This document shows positions 12,122 through 25,142 of a stretch of DNA of 64,000 nt, piece after piece (within the stretch, counting starts at the first letter, position 1; every line of letters starts with the position of its first letter). The notes beneath the pieces were generated by a model that was not told where the DNA came from, searched no databases, and saw only the letters and a list, made by a program, of their open reading frames with translations. Origin of the DNA: Allodiplogaster sudhausi (Eukaryota; Nematoda; Chromadorea; Rhabditida; Diplogasteridae); contig CALZFC010000004.1 of the NCBI GenBank assembly GCA_945643635.1, forward strand, positions 963,501 to 1,027,500. The letters are read 5' to 3'. The position numbers and the translations under genes were made by a program.

Positions 12122-14060
12122 TTCCCTCAGGGCAGAGAGATTTTTGTGACATCGCGACACTTGCAATCTAAGGTTCTAGCTCAAGAAATAAGTCGAAAAA
12201 AACAAGACACTATTAAATTCGCCTTAGATCTCGTTTAATAACAAGAGATCCAGAAAGTCTCTCATTTTAAATTATATAATTTTTATCATGTTTTTTTTAT
12301 TTGTATGAACAATCTCCTTGTTCATCGCTCCGAGACGTCTGGACGCGAGAGGCGGCTCTGCAGAGCGTCATCTAAACATCATATTTGTGAACCTAATTAA
12401 CTTACCCTAATTATTAGCGAAAGAGGGATAAACTATTGAAATCGGATAAAGCTTTTATTTTATTTTACAAATGAGGCCCTTTCAGCGGCAGCAATAAATA
12501 ATATATCTGTTTTTTTTATAATTTTACATTTTAAACTTCGACTTAGCAAGGGCGGCGTGGTGGCAGCAAATATATTCAGAAAGCAGCCGAATAAACCACC
12601 GGGCAATTGTCGAGCTTTTTGGAACAAAGGCGAGAGAATAGGGAGGGTTTTTTTCAATAGGAGAATAATAATAAAAACAAACAACGGACGTGGTCGCAGT
12701 CCAGAATAAAATCAATAAGAATAAAATCAAGCTCATGACAGCTTTGTTCAGCAACCTGCCACATCCAGACCATAAGAAAATACTAAGTTAGGAGAGTAGA
12801 AAGCAGCTCTCCTAACGTTGGATTGTTTTATTTGCCCCATTAAAATTATGTTTTAATTATTTCTATGAACCCACTCGCTGTTAAGCCGAAACGCATCATC
12901 TGGAACAATTCTGATTCTATCTTTCGGCAGGCGACAAGATATGAGTTATGTAAGAAGATATATTCACTCGCGGCGACTCTTCTAGTGTTCTCATATTATT
13001 ATCGAATAAATAAATAATAAATAAAATCGAGTCCTAATCATTGTGCATAAAAGAAATTTTTTGCCTGCAAATATCTAAGCAACCGACCGATATCCACTTG
13101 GCTGCATTATAGACATCTGCTACGTAAAACAAATCAAAATAAATAAATAAAACAAATATTCAATATTTTCGAACGAAATTTAAACAAAGCGATTTATTGC
13201 TCAATTATTATTAAAGAGTATTCCGAACATCAGCTAGTGTAGTTCAGCTACATACATACATATGTAAATGTGTCAGCTCAATCCGACGAATAATACGTGT
13301 TTTGGATTGATCTAACTAAAAGCGTTCTCATCCAACATCTGAAAATTATTGTTAATTTATTGAATAAAATAACAATTAAAAATGTACTGAAGATGTCGCA
13401 TTTCCGAAAGTGTTAGAAAACTTTCATCTTGAAAACAAGAAAATGTGTAAATAAATCATGACAACTTAAGTTGTGATTTTTCATCTTCAAGAACGCCCTT
13501 ATGGGTCCACTTTCGCTATCCAATTAATTCGTTTTATCCGTCATAATACATACTCTCTGCGATCATCCAAGTACTATTCTTCTCCCCTTTTGAACTTCTC
13601 TTTAATATTCAAATTCAATCGCACCTGCTGAAAAACGGAATGGAGTCAAGTAATGATATTGGTAACACCAAGCACGAATTAGATCTTGTGGGATGGCAGA
13701 AAATATGCTCAGATTGCAGCCGAGTAAACCATCGGACAATTGTCGCGTCTCATGGAACAGAGCCAGAGGACCTTGCTCTCCTATTGCTTTGTAGTTTTAA
13801 TTGTCAAACTATTATTATGTTTTCATCATTCGAATGAACCTCACTTTTCATCGTGCAGCACGAGACGTGAGACTGCTCCGCATGTTGTCAGCTAAACAGC
13901 GTTTTTCGTGCGCAACTCTTAGTCAGATATATATGTGTCTGATAAATAAATGTTCTTATTGTCAGTCGGCTTCGCGTAACTGCTTGCAATTCTCATTTGG
14001 CAGCCTAGAAGATAGGAGTTACTAAATGAGAAAAGAAATATATTCACTCGTGTCGATTCC
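12122..14060. repeat. Modular repeat DNA in IR1 left arm
   Basis: Contains, in minus orientation, 'TCTCCTTGTTCATCGC.CCGAGACG', the 42-bp core (12562-12604 and 13693-13737), and a stretch near 13080 with GCAACCGACCGATATCCACT that recurs at 14110, 17550, 20095 and 41205. Short hydrophobic frames at 12460-12754 are translations of these repeats. Confidence 0.65.
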
Positions 14061-15522
14061 AAGCGATTGCGTCTGCAGTCTTTTTTGGATGTAATAACTA
14101 ACAATAAGCAACCGACCGAGTTCCACTTAGCTGAATCATAAGCATCAGTTATATAAAATATAGTTAAATAAAGCAGACGTTATATAATTAAAAAATTAAC
14201 ATAAACATTTAACGATTACCTCGACTATTGTCACTGTGGGCGGAGTGTACCGATCATTAATTAGTGGAATCCGTGTTAGGGAAGGTAATACGGCATCACG
14301 AAAAGCAATTGGTGCAATTTTTTCTCTTTCTCTCCCATTCTCTCTCTCTTTCTCTCTATTTCTCGCCTCTCTCGTTGTCTCTCTAGCTTTCCGTCCTTTT
14401 CTATCTACCTGTCTGTCTCTGTCTGTCTGTCTCTGTCTGTCTATCTGTCTATCTCTTTGTCTCTATCCCTTTTTTCTCTCTCTCTTTTGTCGATCGCTTT
14501 TTTCACTCGTATTTTATAAATTTGCTAAACGATTAATAAACTTTTTATTAGTATTTTTATTAGATGAAAATACACAGTTTATTAATATCCTTTCTCCTGA
14601 CGGAAGAGTACAACATAGTTATTTCCTTGAATAAAACCATAAAACTATTATACATCAAAGTTGCTATTAAAAAGAAAGATATTAGGATAATATCATTTTT
14701 TCTCCTTTTTATTTCCCGAAACGTTTCAGCCTACTGCTTCCTGAAAGAGTTGCAATTGGCACCGCACACAAATGAAACACTATACGAATTGTAAAATATT
14801 TTTTCGAATGATTTTAAATAAATATACTTTCCAAGCTTCCATTCGATAAATCTTACGGAATAAATATTTTGACCTTTGGTTTTGGCTTAATTGTGCTACC
14901 TAACCCTTATCGGTTTATGAACACCGCGATATCTGGTTATATCCTTATGAGCCAAAGCGAGACACTGACAAAATAACATCGTTTTCTCTTATTTTCCCAC
15001 CAGTTGAAATCTGGCTTCGGAGGATGCGAGCAGAAAATAATTTTATACACATTCGTTATTGAATAAGTTTCGAATAAAGCATTGTAAAAATTAATTCCCT
15101 TTTCATGGAACTTGTTTATAATTTCTCCTCTTTCAAATCTTGAGACAAAAATTAAATTGACATATGACACTAAATTTAATTAAAAGAACAGAGCGAGAAG
15201 GAGAGAGACCGAGAGTAAGAGAGAGAGAGAGAGTTTGAGAGTGGAAGAGAGGGAAAGAGAGAGAGAAAGACCGAGAATGGGAGAGAGAGCGAGGAAGAGA
15301 ACACATGATACATGGTCCGAGTTCCGACTTGAGGAAACAAAATGGACGCAAATGAAAAAACCCAGGTAGATAAAAACAACTTGGCATTCATATTGACATC
15401 CCGGCGCTTTTCCGCAAGCGAGCTTGCATATAAAAGACGACTTCGTTTGCAAGTTGTTTTGTGCGTACATACCCACACACATACATATGTATCTTCTACT
15501 TCTACGCCTTGTCGTCTGTCCC

Positions 15523-15553
<31 letters not shown>

Positions 15554-16575
15554 TTCTTTCTCTGTCACACCGTCTGTCTCACTCTGTCACACCGTCTGTC
15601 TCTCTCTGTCTGTCTTTGGCTCGCATTCTCTCTAGCTGTTATCACGCCCATTGAAGGAACGTGCATTTTGCGTTCCAGACAACAAAAAATAATCAATTAT
15701 GCTACCTCAAATTGTGCATTTTAATGCGAATCGCGAGATTGAGAAAAGAGTGGGGAGGGGGAGAGAGTAAGAGAGACAGAGAAAAAGAGAGAGAGAGAGA
15801 CAGGCATTTAAAAAAAAGAAAAGGAGAGAGTAAACAGGGAGTGATTGGAACAGAGATTTAGAGAGAGAATATATTTGCACATGTAAATTGAAATATGCAG
15901 TCTTGATATGAAATATTAAAAGATCTTTCCAAGACCAGTTACATATAATCGCTCGCCTTCAATATGCACGCATCGCTCTCAATCTGAATTTGAATTTGTA
16001 TGCTATTTTGTAAGGGTTATTTCATTGATAATCCTACAATTAACAATCCGAAATTTGTGAACCATCCGCCGTGATGATAAAAAGGATATGTGTATTTTCA
16101 TCAGGAAAAGAAAAATAACCGAAGCATGAGGGGCGCAAGCGAATATATTCCTTCAGTGACAGAGTAAACCATCGGGCATTTTTGGAGCCTTTTGGAACCT
16201 TCTGAAAGTGCAATTTACATTTTAGAAAAAAGGGGAAAAAAAAGTAAAAATTAATTATGCAAGCATAAGGTGCACTCTTTCTATCCCTAACACGTGTGAT
16301 AACAAGAACTCCGCTCTTATTCACATTATCTCTATCATTATTTCTTGCGCTCTTAGCCTCTCGCTTTCTCTCTCTCTCTCTCTCGCATTGTCTCTCTGTA
16401 CTTCAATCTCTCTCTCTTTTTCTTTCTCTCTCTCTTTTTCTTTCTCTCTCTCGCTCGCCCTCATTCTCTCCCTCTTTCTTAGCCTCTCGTGCCATTCTCT
16501 CAACTCCTGGCTTCAAGACACGCGCCGTCATCGCGGCGCCAAGAGGGCCGTGAGAAGGCAACGACGGATTCTGGT
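14061..16575. other. Spacer of IR1
   Basis: Unique relative to the arms, but built of the same modules. It has CT-rich tracts (14320-14500, 15528-15560, 16365-16500), GA-rich tracts (15195-15300, 15760-15805), a plus copy of the 'CCCGGCGCTTTTCCGCAAGC' module at about 15400, and a minus 42-bp core at 16136-16179. I do not support any of its frames as a gene. Confidence 0.6.
16365..16500. repeat. CT-rich tract
   Basis: Interrupted CT repeat directly inside the inner edge of the IR1 right arm. Confidence 0.9.
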
Positions 16576-19500
16576 GGAATCGACACGAGTGAATATATTT
16601 CTTTTCTCATTTAGTAACTCCTATCTTCTAGGCTGCCAAATGAGAATTGCAAGCAGTTACGCGAAGCCGACTGACAATAAGAACATTTATTTATCAGACA
16701 CATATATATCTGACTAAGAGTTGCGCACGAAAAAACGCTGTTTAGCTGACAACATGCGGAGCAGTCTCACGTCTCGTGCTGCACGATGAAAAGTGAGGAG
16801 GTTCATTCGAATGATGAAAACATAATAATAGTTTGACAATTAAAACTACAAAGCAATAGGAGAGCAAGGTCCTCTGGCTCTGTTCCATGAGACGCGACAA
16901 TTGTCCGATGGTTTACTCGGCTGCAAACTGAACATATTTTCTGCCATCCCACAAGATCTAATTCGTGCTTGGTGTTACCAATATCATTACTTGACTCCAT
17001 TCCGTTTTCCGGCAGGTGCGATTGAATTTGAATATTAAAGAGAAGTTCAAAAGGGGAGAAGAATAGTACTTGGATGATCGCAGAGAGTATGTATTATGAC
17101 GGATAAAACGAATTAATTGGATAGCGAAAGTGGACCCATAAGGGCGTTCTTGAAGATGAAAAATCACAACTTAAGTTGTCATGATTTATTTACACATTTT
17201 CTTGTTTTCAAGATGAAAGTTTTCTAACACTTTCGGAAATGCGACATCTTCAGTACATTTTTAATTGTTATTTTATTCAATAAATTAACAATAATTTTCA
17301 GATGTTGGATGAGAACGCTTATAGTTAGATCAATCCAAAACACGTATTATTCGCCGGATTGAGCTGACACATTTACATATGTATGTATGTAGCTGAACTA
17401 CACTAGCTGATGTTCGGAATACTCTTTAATAATAATTGAGCAATAAATCGCTTTGTTTAAATTTCGTTCGAAAATATTGAATATTTGTTTTATTTATTTA
17501 TTTTGATTTGTTTTACGTAGCAGATGTCTATAATGCAGCCAAGTGGATATCGGTCGGCTGCTTAGATATTTGCAGGCAAAAAATTTCTTTTATGCACAAT
17601 CTATTTATTATTTATTTATTCGATAATAATATGAGAACACTAGAAGAGTCGCCGCGAGTGAATATATTTGCTTCTTACATAACTCATATCTTGTCGCCTG
17701 CCGAAAGATAGAATCAGAATTGTTCCAGATGATGCGTTTCGGCGCGATGAACAGCTAGTGGGTTCATAGAAATAATTAAAACATAATTTTAATGGGGCAA
17801 ATAAAACAATCCAACGTTAGGAGAGCTGCTTTCTACTCTCCTAACTTAGTATTTTCTTATGGTCTGGATGTGGCAGGTTGCTGAACAAAGCTGTCATGAG
17901 CTTGATTTTATTCTTATTGATTTTATTCTGGACTGCGACCACGTCCGTTGTTTGTTTTTATTATTATTTTCCTATTGAAAAACCCCTCCCTATTCTCTCG
18001 CCTTTGTTCCAAAAAGCTCGACAATTGCCCGGTGGTTTATTCGGCTGCTTTCTGAATATATTTGCTGCCACCACGCCGCCCTTGCTAAGTCGAAATTTAA
18101 AATGTAAAATTATAAAAAAACAGATATATTATTTATTGCTGCCGCTGAAAGGGCCTCATTTGTAAAATAAAATAAAAGCTTTATCCGATTTCAATAGTTT
18201 ATCCCTCTTTCGCTAATAATTAGGGTAAGTTAATTAGGTTCACAAATATGATGTTTAGATGACGCTCTGCAGAGCCGCCTCTCGCGTCCAGACGTCTCGG
18301 AGCGATGAACAAGGAGATTGTTCATACAAATAAAAAAAACATGATAAAAATTATATAATTTAAAATGAGAGACTTTCTGGATCTCTTGTTATTAAACGAG
18401 ATCTAAGGCGAATTTAATAGTGTCTTGTTTTTTTCGACTTATTTCTTGAGCTAGAACCTTAGATTGCAAGTGTCGCGATGTCACAAAAATCTCTCTGCCC
18501 TGAGGGAATTAAGAGAGCCAATCTGAGAGATTCGACCAGGGCTCTATGTAAGGCATGTCGGGAACAAAATTATTTTTTGATTTTCTTTTCCATCCAAAGG
18601 CTTATGAGGCATCCTAAACAGACTTCAAAAACATTTTTTTCAAAAATTATTTTCTTCAGTTTACCATGGATATGCACCGAAAACCCAAAAAAGTTCAAAT
18701 CACCATAACTTTGTTCGTTGTTAACATATATTTATTTTGAATTGCTTGTTCGATTCCGAGTTGAAAGGCGCATAAAAAAGGTCCTAATGACGTTTTGCAA
18801 AACAAATTATCATAAATGTAGTGCCAGTAGCGTCGCTGTCATTTTGCTCAAGAATTCACATTTTAGGTTATTCGAATTAGAATATTCCAATCCTTTTTTC
18901 TACACTTTTTCCATAAGGCCTTGTTATCCAACTCTTATGGCTTATAACAAAAGATCGTATCCATGGAATTCCATTGAAAGGGGTTCATATTGTAGCAAAT
19001 TTCATCCTCTTTCTTATGATGTATGTTTCGACGGGCGAAAATGTTTTTGAAGTAGTTTTTTAAGCCTTCTAATTGTACAGAACGAAATTTCACATATAAA
19101 TTGAAACTTTTCAATAGAAGTATGTATGTAACATTTGAAGATCTCCGTGAGAGCTCTTAGATGATATACTTACGATTTTGTAATATTGACATTGAGCGCA
19201 GTTATGGATCGATGAATGCGCTTGCACGGTGCCTCGGAGGCAGAAAATGCGCCATTTTGACCCTACATGCGCGCTTCATGTCAAAATATTGTAAAATAGG
19301 GGTACGGATTTCAGAATGAAAGGCATCTAGTTCGGGGTTAAAAAGGACGCTCTTTCACGTGGTGCTTTCAGCTTTTTGACATGGGGGAGTTTTTATGCCC
19401 CAAACGCACCATTCGAAATATTAAAATGCCAAAATCAGGCCTTTAATAAATTTTTTTGCAAAATGTCATTAAGACCTTTTTTATGCACCTTTCAACTCTG

Positions 19501-19798
19501 AATCGAACAAGCAATTCAAAATAAATATATGTTAACAACGAACAAAGTTATGATGATTTGAACGTTTTTGGGTTTTCGGTGCATATCCATGGTAAACTGA
19601 AGAAAATAATTTTTGGAAAAAATGTTTTTGAGGTCTTTTTAGGATGCCTCATAAGCCTTTAGAAAGAAAAGAAAATCAAAAAATAATTTTGTTCCCGACA
19701 TGCCCCTGCTCGAGTCTCTCAGATTGGCTCTCTTAACAGCATGCTCTACTTTGAATTTGCGAATATTTTATTTCCCGCCATTTTCACAAAAAAAATCC
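16576..19798. repeat. Right arm of IR1
   Basis: Reverse copy of 10838-14060, from GGAATCGACACGAGTGAATA to TATTTCCCGCCATTTTCACA. It includes plus copies of the 42-bp core (16903-16947, 18028-18070) and a copy of the foldback element. The duplicated frames of 110 and 76 codons in the two arms are identical, which shows a recent duplication or continuing exchange between arms. Confidence 0.88.
18509..19736. mobile_element. TTAA-flanked foldback element, second copy
   Basis: Mirror copy of 10894-12121; TTAA at 18509-18512 and 19733-19736. The flanks are also mirrored, so this copy was made by duplication of the arm and not by an independent insertion. Confidence 0.85.
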
Positions 19799-22345
19799 TT
19801 TTTCAACAGCTCACCACCGCCAGAGGAGCCTTCTCCGCCAACGCTTTCCCCTCTCTCTCATTCATTGTGTAGTCGTCCTCCCGTAACTGACAATGAGGCA
19901 ATATGCGATTCTGACTACTCTTTCGGCAGGGACAAGATTGGGAGTATTATGAGAAAAGACTACTTCAGTATTGTCACATTATTATTAATGTTTTGAATAA
20001 ATATATAAATGAAGAAATAAAATCGACTCATAGCGATAGTGTCAAGCAACAGTTTTATTTGCTTGCCTGGAAAGAGATAAGCAATCAAACGAGATCGGCT
20101 TGTCTAAATCATTGACATGTTTTACGAAAAAATAAAATAATAACAGATATAAAACATTTATGTACATACGAACCCTAACAATCAAAGAGGCTAATTTAAG
20201 ATAATTTAAGAGGGACGAGTGTTCCCAACATCATTTAGTGAAACTGGAAACTGGCGAACTTCGGAGGAGACGGGTGAAAAAGGAGAACGCGTGGTTGTGG
20301 ATGAAAAGAAAGACAATCAAAGAAGAAGACATAAGAGCATTCACAAATCTGCAATCGGCACAGATTCTCAAATTCTTTAGATCATTAAGTAATCATCGAC
20401 AATCATCGTATAATCAAGAGGTCTCCGTTGCAGGCAAATATATTCTATAATCGACCGAATAAACCTTAGCGAATTCGAGACATCTTTTTGGACTGAACGT
20501 AATTTTGCTCTCGGTGAGAATGTCCTTCTGACTGATCTCTCTCTCAACTGCGAAGATCTTGCTCTCGCAATGCTTTGTATTTTAATTGTCTAATTATTAT
20601 TACGTTTTTCCCTGCTCGTTGTTCATCGCGCCGAGGCGAATCCTCAAGAAGCGAGAGGCGGCTCCGCAGAGCGTCATCTAAACAATATCTTTGTGCATTA
20701 CACTCGGTCTGATAAATATGTGTCTGTTAAATAAAATGGGTTGCTTTTTTTATCTCAAAATCACCTTAAAACAATAAGTCTTTGTGAGTAATACTCGAAA
20801 CAAACCCTAATTGTAAGCGAAAAAATAATCTAAATTGTCTTTATTCTGCAGCTTTTATAATTAACTACCGCACAGTAACCATATAACAAAGGGGCGGCAT
20901 TGGCAGCAAATATCTTCAGTAAGGAGCTGAGTAAACCAAAGTGCATTTTTCGAGCTTTTTGGAAGAGGAGAGGGAAAAGAGGGTTTTTTTCAGTAGGAAA
21001 ATAAACATAAAAAAGCAGTGAGATGACGTGTTCAGAATCGAATCAATAACATATGTTGCTCATGGCAGCCTTCTTCAGCAATCATCAAAAAATTCGTATT
21101 ATATTAAATATTTATTAAATTAATTGTGAAGAAGTTGTTGTCTTTCAGAATGTGCAAATTGCGTCTATAAAATATTGAAAGATTATAAATAAGTTGTGCT
21201 TTTCATCTTCAAAAAAGCACAACTTATTTATGAATCTAATAAAAGGTTTATTCTTATTTTATGTTCATATTTTTCTTTAAGAAAGCAAGAAAATATGCAT
21301 GTATGTATAGCAAAAGTATCTATTATAAATTGTTGCTTGCCTCCTGCTAAGCTGCACCCTCTCTCTCTCTCTATCTCTCTCGTTCTCTTTCTCTCTCTCT
21401 CTTTCTCGCACTCAATGGCGAGAGAGCCAGAAGACCTTGCTCTCATAACGCTTTGTATTTTTAATTGTCTAATTATTATTATGTTTTTATTATTTGTATG
21501 AACCCCGCTCTCTGTTCATCGTGTCGATAGGCATCCTCTGGACGCGAGGGGCGGCTCGCTGAGAGTTCTAAACATCTTTTTGTGCGTAATTGCCAGTTTG
21601 ATAAAGATGTGTCTGCTAAATGAATATTCGTTGTCGTCATCGCATAACAGCAAGAATATAGTCTATAAGCAATTTACGTTACTGCTAACAACTAATAAGA
21701 AACCGATAAAGGCAATTAAAAAACAACGAGCATGGCAAAATCACAAATCTGTACGAGTGATGAAGTTACCCTAGGGATGCTCCGAATCTTAAGAAGTGGC
21801 GACCTGAATGAACTCATTTTCAGGTCCGGCAGTGGCAGTCGAGCCTTGCCGACGGTCGTAGCAGGAGGCATGAAAAAAAATTTTTGGAATAGAAGACATA
21901 ATAGAGCGTTCACAAATCAGGAAGATGCTAATACAAAATTTCAAATTCTACAAAAAGTAAAGAAAGAAAAATGTAAAGTAGAAAAGAAATTTGTGTTTCG
22001 CTTGCATTCTATGTTGAACTGTTCCCCTTTCATAGTGCTATTTTGAAGGAAAATAAAAGAGTGTGTTAGAAGGAGAGGGAGAACCAGACAGACTGAGAAA
22101 GAGAGTGAGAGAGACACTGAATAAGAGAGAGAGAGAGAAGGGAGAGTGAGAGAAGGGAGACTCAGAGATGCACTTTTTGTTCTACATTAATTCTATAATA
22201 AATTTCTATAAAAAATATGTTAAAATAATTCTCTGCCCGTGTCCTCCGAAGTAAGAAGGAAACTGGCGGAAAAGTAATAGGTTAAAGATGTCATTTTGTT
22301 AGTGAAACGAGATATTATGCGCGAATTTATTCTATATTTATCGGA
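19795..22345. repeat. Left arm of the second inverted repeat (IR2)
   Basis: Its outer edge (near TTTTTCAACAGC, 19795-19806) coincides within a few bases with the outer edge of IR1. In order it holds block X (to about 20394, with AAACTGGCGAACTTCGGAGG), block B (to about 21062, with minus 42-bp cores at 20431-20468 and 20901-20943), block A (to about 22042) and block C (to 22345). All four are found in reverse in 25143-30783. Block A includes a CT tract (21359-21405). I see no real gene, but see the coding-like frame at 21732-22046. Confidence 0.85.
21732..22046 (+). pseudogene. Coding-like repeat fragment
   Basis: A 104-codon frame with little homopolymer bias, including SDEVTLGMLRILRSGDLNE, then RSGSGSRALPTVVAGG and RAFTNQEDANTKFQILQK. 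The same frame is recognisable on the minus strand near 43960-44130, where the differences include a 6-base gap that keeps frame. The function is unknown to me. It may be a relic of a protein once carried by the repeat, or a captured exon. No splice structure or conserved domain is evident. Confidence 0.35.
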
Positions 22346-23714
22346 TATTTGTTCGCAGGTTGAATCACAGCAAGTGCTGTTTGGTGCCAGCTAGTCATAC
22401 ATATTATTACACCCACAAATATATAATAAACTGACTCGTTTCTTGTCTCCTGTTGAAAGAGAAATACAGAATTGCAGAAGTTATGCCATGACGAATGTCA
22501 GAGAGTGGAGGGTAAGTGTTGGAGAGTGAAGAGCCCTGTGGCGGTGGCAGCTTGAGCTGACAGATGCTAGGATATTTATTGGATTCTGAACTGCAACCGC
22601 GTCATCTCGTCCTTTTCTGTTATTGTTATACTACTGGAAAACCACAAAAAAGTCTCTTTCCACTTTTCCAAAAAGCGCGACAAATGCCTTGTGGTTTACT
22701 CACTGAATATATTTGCTGGTAGCAGAATCTCCTTGCTCACAAGTAGACCCGTCGATATCCTTCGCAATCTCTGTTGTACTTCTCCCTCTCATTCTTTCTC
22801 TTTCTTTTTCTCTTATTTTATACCTCTTTAATTTCAATCCCTCTTTCTATCCTGTTTCCCCTTCTCTTTTACTAGCAGAAACTTTCACAACTGTTCATTT
22901 TCCCGCTGTTCCTCTCCCTAACACATGTTGGCAATTTAACATTGCTCAAATTCACGTTATCCATATCACTATTCTCTCTCTCTCTGCCTCTCCCTGTCTA
23001 TCTCACATAGGAATGGAAAGGGTTCTCTGGATATGGAATAATAATTTGTAATTTGATTTTTAAAATGGACACAAAATATTTTCTAGGAAATAATTTTATG
23101 TCAATTTATTTTTCAAGTATTCTTTTGCAAATCATTGTCAGAGACATGTGGTTCTAATCGGCGCCTCGGTCAGATAAAGATGGTGAGTGTCGAGAGCATC
23201 TGATCGAAGGCTGGATAAATCTTTATAACGAATCAATGATAGCATTATGAGTAAAATAACGCGGGAATATTACGTGTGATTTTAAAGCCAATAAATTGAA
23301 GATCAAGCCGAACCTCAAGCCGATGCGCCATCAAGAGCAGTGGAGTGCAGTCAGAGTGATGATTCAGTTGCAAATGGGGAGGCATAATGGGAGAGGCCGA
23401 CACCTTTCACGAGTGGATCGACTGGCTTCTTTTTTTCTCTATCACTATTTGCCTGCGCTCTTCGGCGCATGCGGCTGACTAGCAACACGACATCTCGACG
23501 ATCTAACACTTTAAATAAAGTAATTGCTTTATTTAACATTAATTCTATAATAAATTCGAATAAATAATTCTCTGCTCGCCTCCTCCGAAGTTAAAGCGCA
23601 ACTGGTTAATTCTTCTCCCCTTTCTGTGATGCTGATAATATCGAAAAATTGGATTCGCGGTAGTTAAAGATTTCAAAATAAGGAGGGTTAGAAAGAGAGA
23701 GAGAAAGCGAGAGA

Positions 23715-23756
<42 letters not shown>

Positions 23757-25142
23757 CGGACGTAGAAATAGAATATATTTACGTGTATATATTCATATGA
23801 GAATGGAAATATAAAAAATTTGATACAAAATATTAAAAAAGACGTTGTCCAGTCCAGGATCCAATCAATAAGAATAATTCTGACTTGAGCCTTTTCCCTC
23901 ACCGTTTTCCCCGCTCGCCCACTCTCATTGTAGGTCGTCATCGCGGAACTGATGCTCCTCTGAAAATACTCTTTCGGAAGGTGATAAGATAGTAGTTAAA
24001 TCAGAAGAGATATTCACTCGAGTCGCAAAAGTGTCTAATAGTAAATTTCGTTTTGTTTATGTATGTACTTCATACCTGCTTTAACAACTCGGAACTTGGA
24101 CCATGTATCATGTGTTCTCGTCCTCGCTGTCTCTCCCTTCCTCTCACATTCTCTTTCTCTCTCTCTCTCTCTCTCCATTCTTTTTACTAAAGTGTGCCTC
24201 ATCTGTCTTTGCAGGCTTCATTACCGATTTACTGTTTGAAGCGTTCGCGTTTTCCAAGGCGGTATAAAACATAATTCAAGAAATAAATGTGATTGAGGAA
24301 ATGAAGAAATTATATTCTTTTCTATAGCGAAATCACATTCAAATTTCAAGCACAACTTCGACTGAGCGTTAGACTTGAAGAACTTCAGCATGTGGTAAAT
24401 GGCAAACATATCGTAACAATAGATGTTGGTCGAGTTTCATATCTATTTAAGTCAAAATTAATTGAACATTTCATAAGTGAACATTCTAATCTAATCTGAC
24501 TACATATATGATATCCTTATACCTTCCAGCAGCGCGCTGACGCTATTTGGTTTTTACCATTGGTTTATGAGCTGAAAACCATAGTTGAACATGTTCGCTG
24601 CATTTTTCAGAACTATAACTCCACTGTAATAATAATGGTGCAATAATTCTCTTGGCATTGGTTGCGTTTGAAAATATTTAAAGTATGCAGTTTTATTTTT
24701 TTTATTTTTTTTTTATTTACGTAACACATGCCAATGATCCAGTCAATTAGATCTCGCTAGCTTTTGCTACAAAACAAAAGATTTTTGCCTGACGTTATCG
24801 CCATATTAATGTATATCTTTGCTGTCTTGACACCTACCGAAAGAGAGATTCAGAATTGCAGCAGTTCACGGTGACGACTGACAATTAGTGGGGAGAGAGC
24901 GGATTCCTCATTGATTGATTGGATTCTGGACTGGGACCAATTCATCTCGTTCTTTTTTTTGTTGTTGTTATTCGACTGGAAAATAACAGAAATCTCTCTC
25001 CTCTTTTTGCTCTCCAACTGGAAATATTCTCTCGTTTCTACCCAAAAAAGAGCTACAATCAGCCCGGTGGTTTACTCGGTCAGATTCTGAATATACTAGC
25101 TGGCACCAAACAGCACTTGCTGGGTTTCAACTTCGCTTCAAA
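22346..25142. other. Spacer of IR2
   Basis: No supported gene. It contains plus copies of the 42-bp core at 22687-22720 (shortened) and 25063-25104, both preceded by the ATTGGATTCTG..GAC module. It also has a GA tract at 23695-23753 and a short CT tract at 24145-24175. The 23.2-23.5 kb part has slightly higher GC but no recognisable product. Confidence 0.6.
23695..23753. repeat. GA-rich microsatellite
   Basis: GA repeat with a few AAAGA interruptions. Confidence 0.92.

Larger units (their letters stand above)
10838..14060. repeat. Left arm of the 9-kb inverted repeat (IR1)
   Basis: This 3.2-kb segment is repeated in reverse at 16576-19798. The outer edge starts at TGTGAAAATGGCGGGAAATA and the inner edge at ATTCACTCGTGTCGATTCC. 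The start and end coordinates of the arms add to the same value (30636), so the two arms have almost no net length difference. Identity by eye is very high, with scattered changes (for example near 12890, where this arm has lost part of GTTCATCGCGCCGA). The arm contains a TTAA foldback element and two minus copies of the 42-bp core. I see no real gene. Confidence 0.88.

Noticed and set aside
11580..12152. 110- and 76-codon frames in the TTAA foldback element, identical in both IR1 arms
   Set aside because: Identity reflects the recent arm duplication; one frame spans mirrored end sequence and neither has a recognisable domain.
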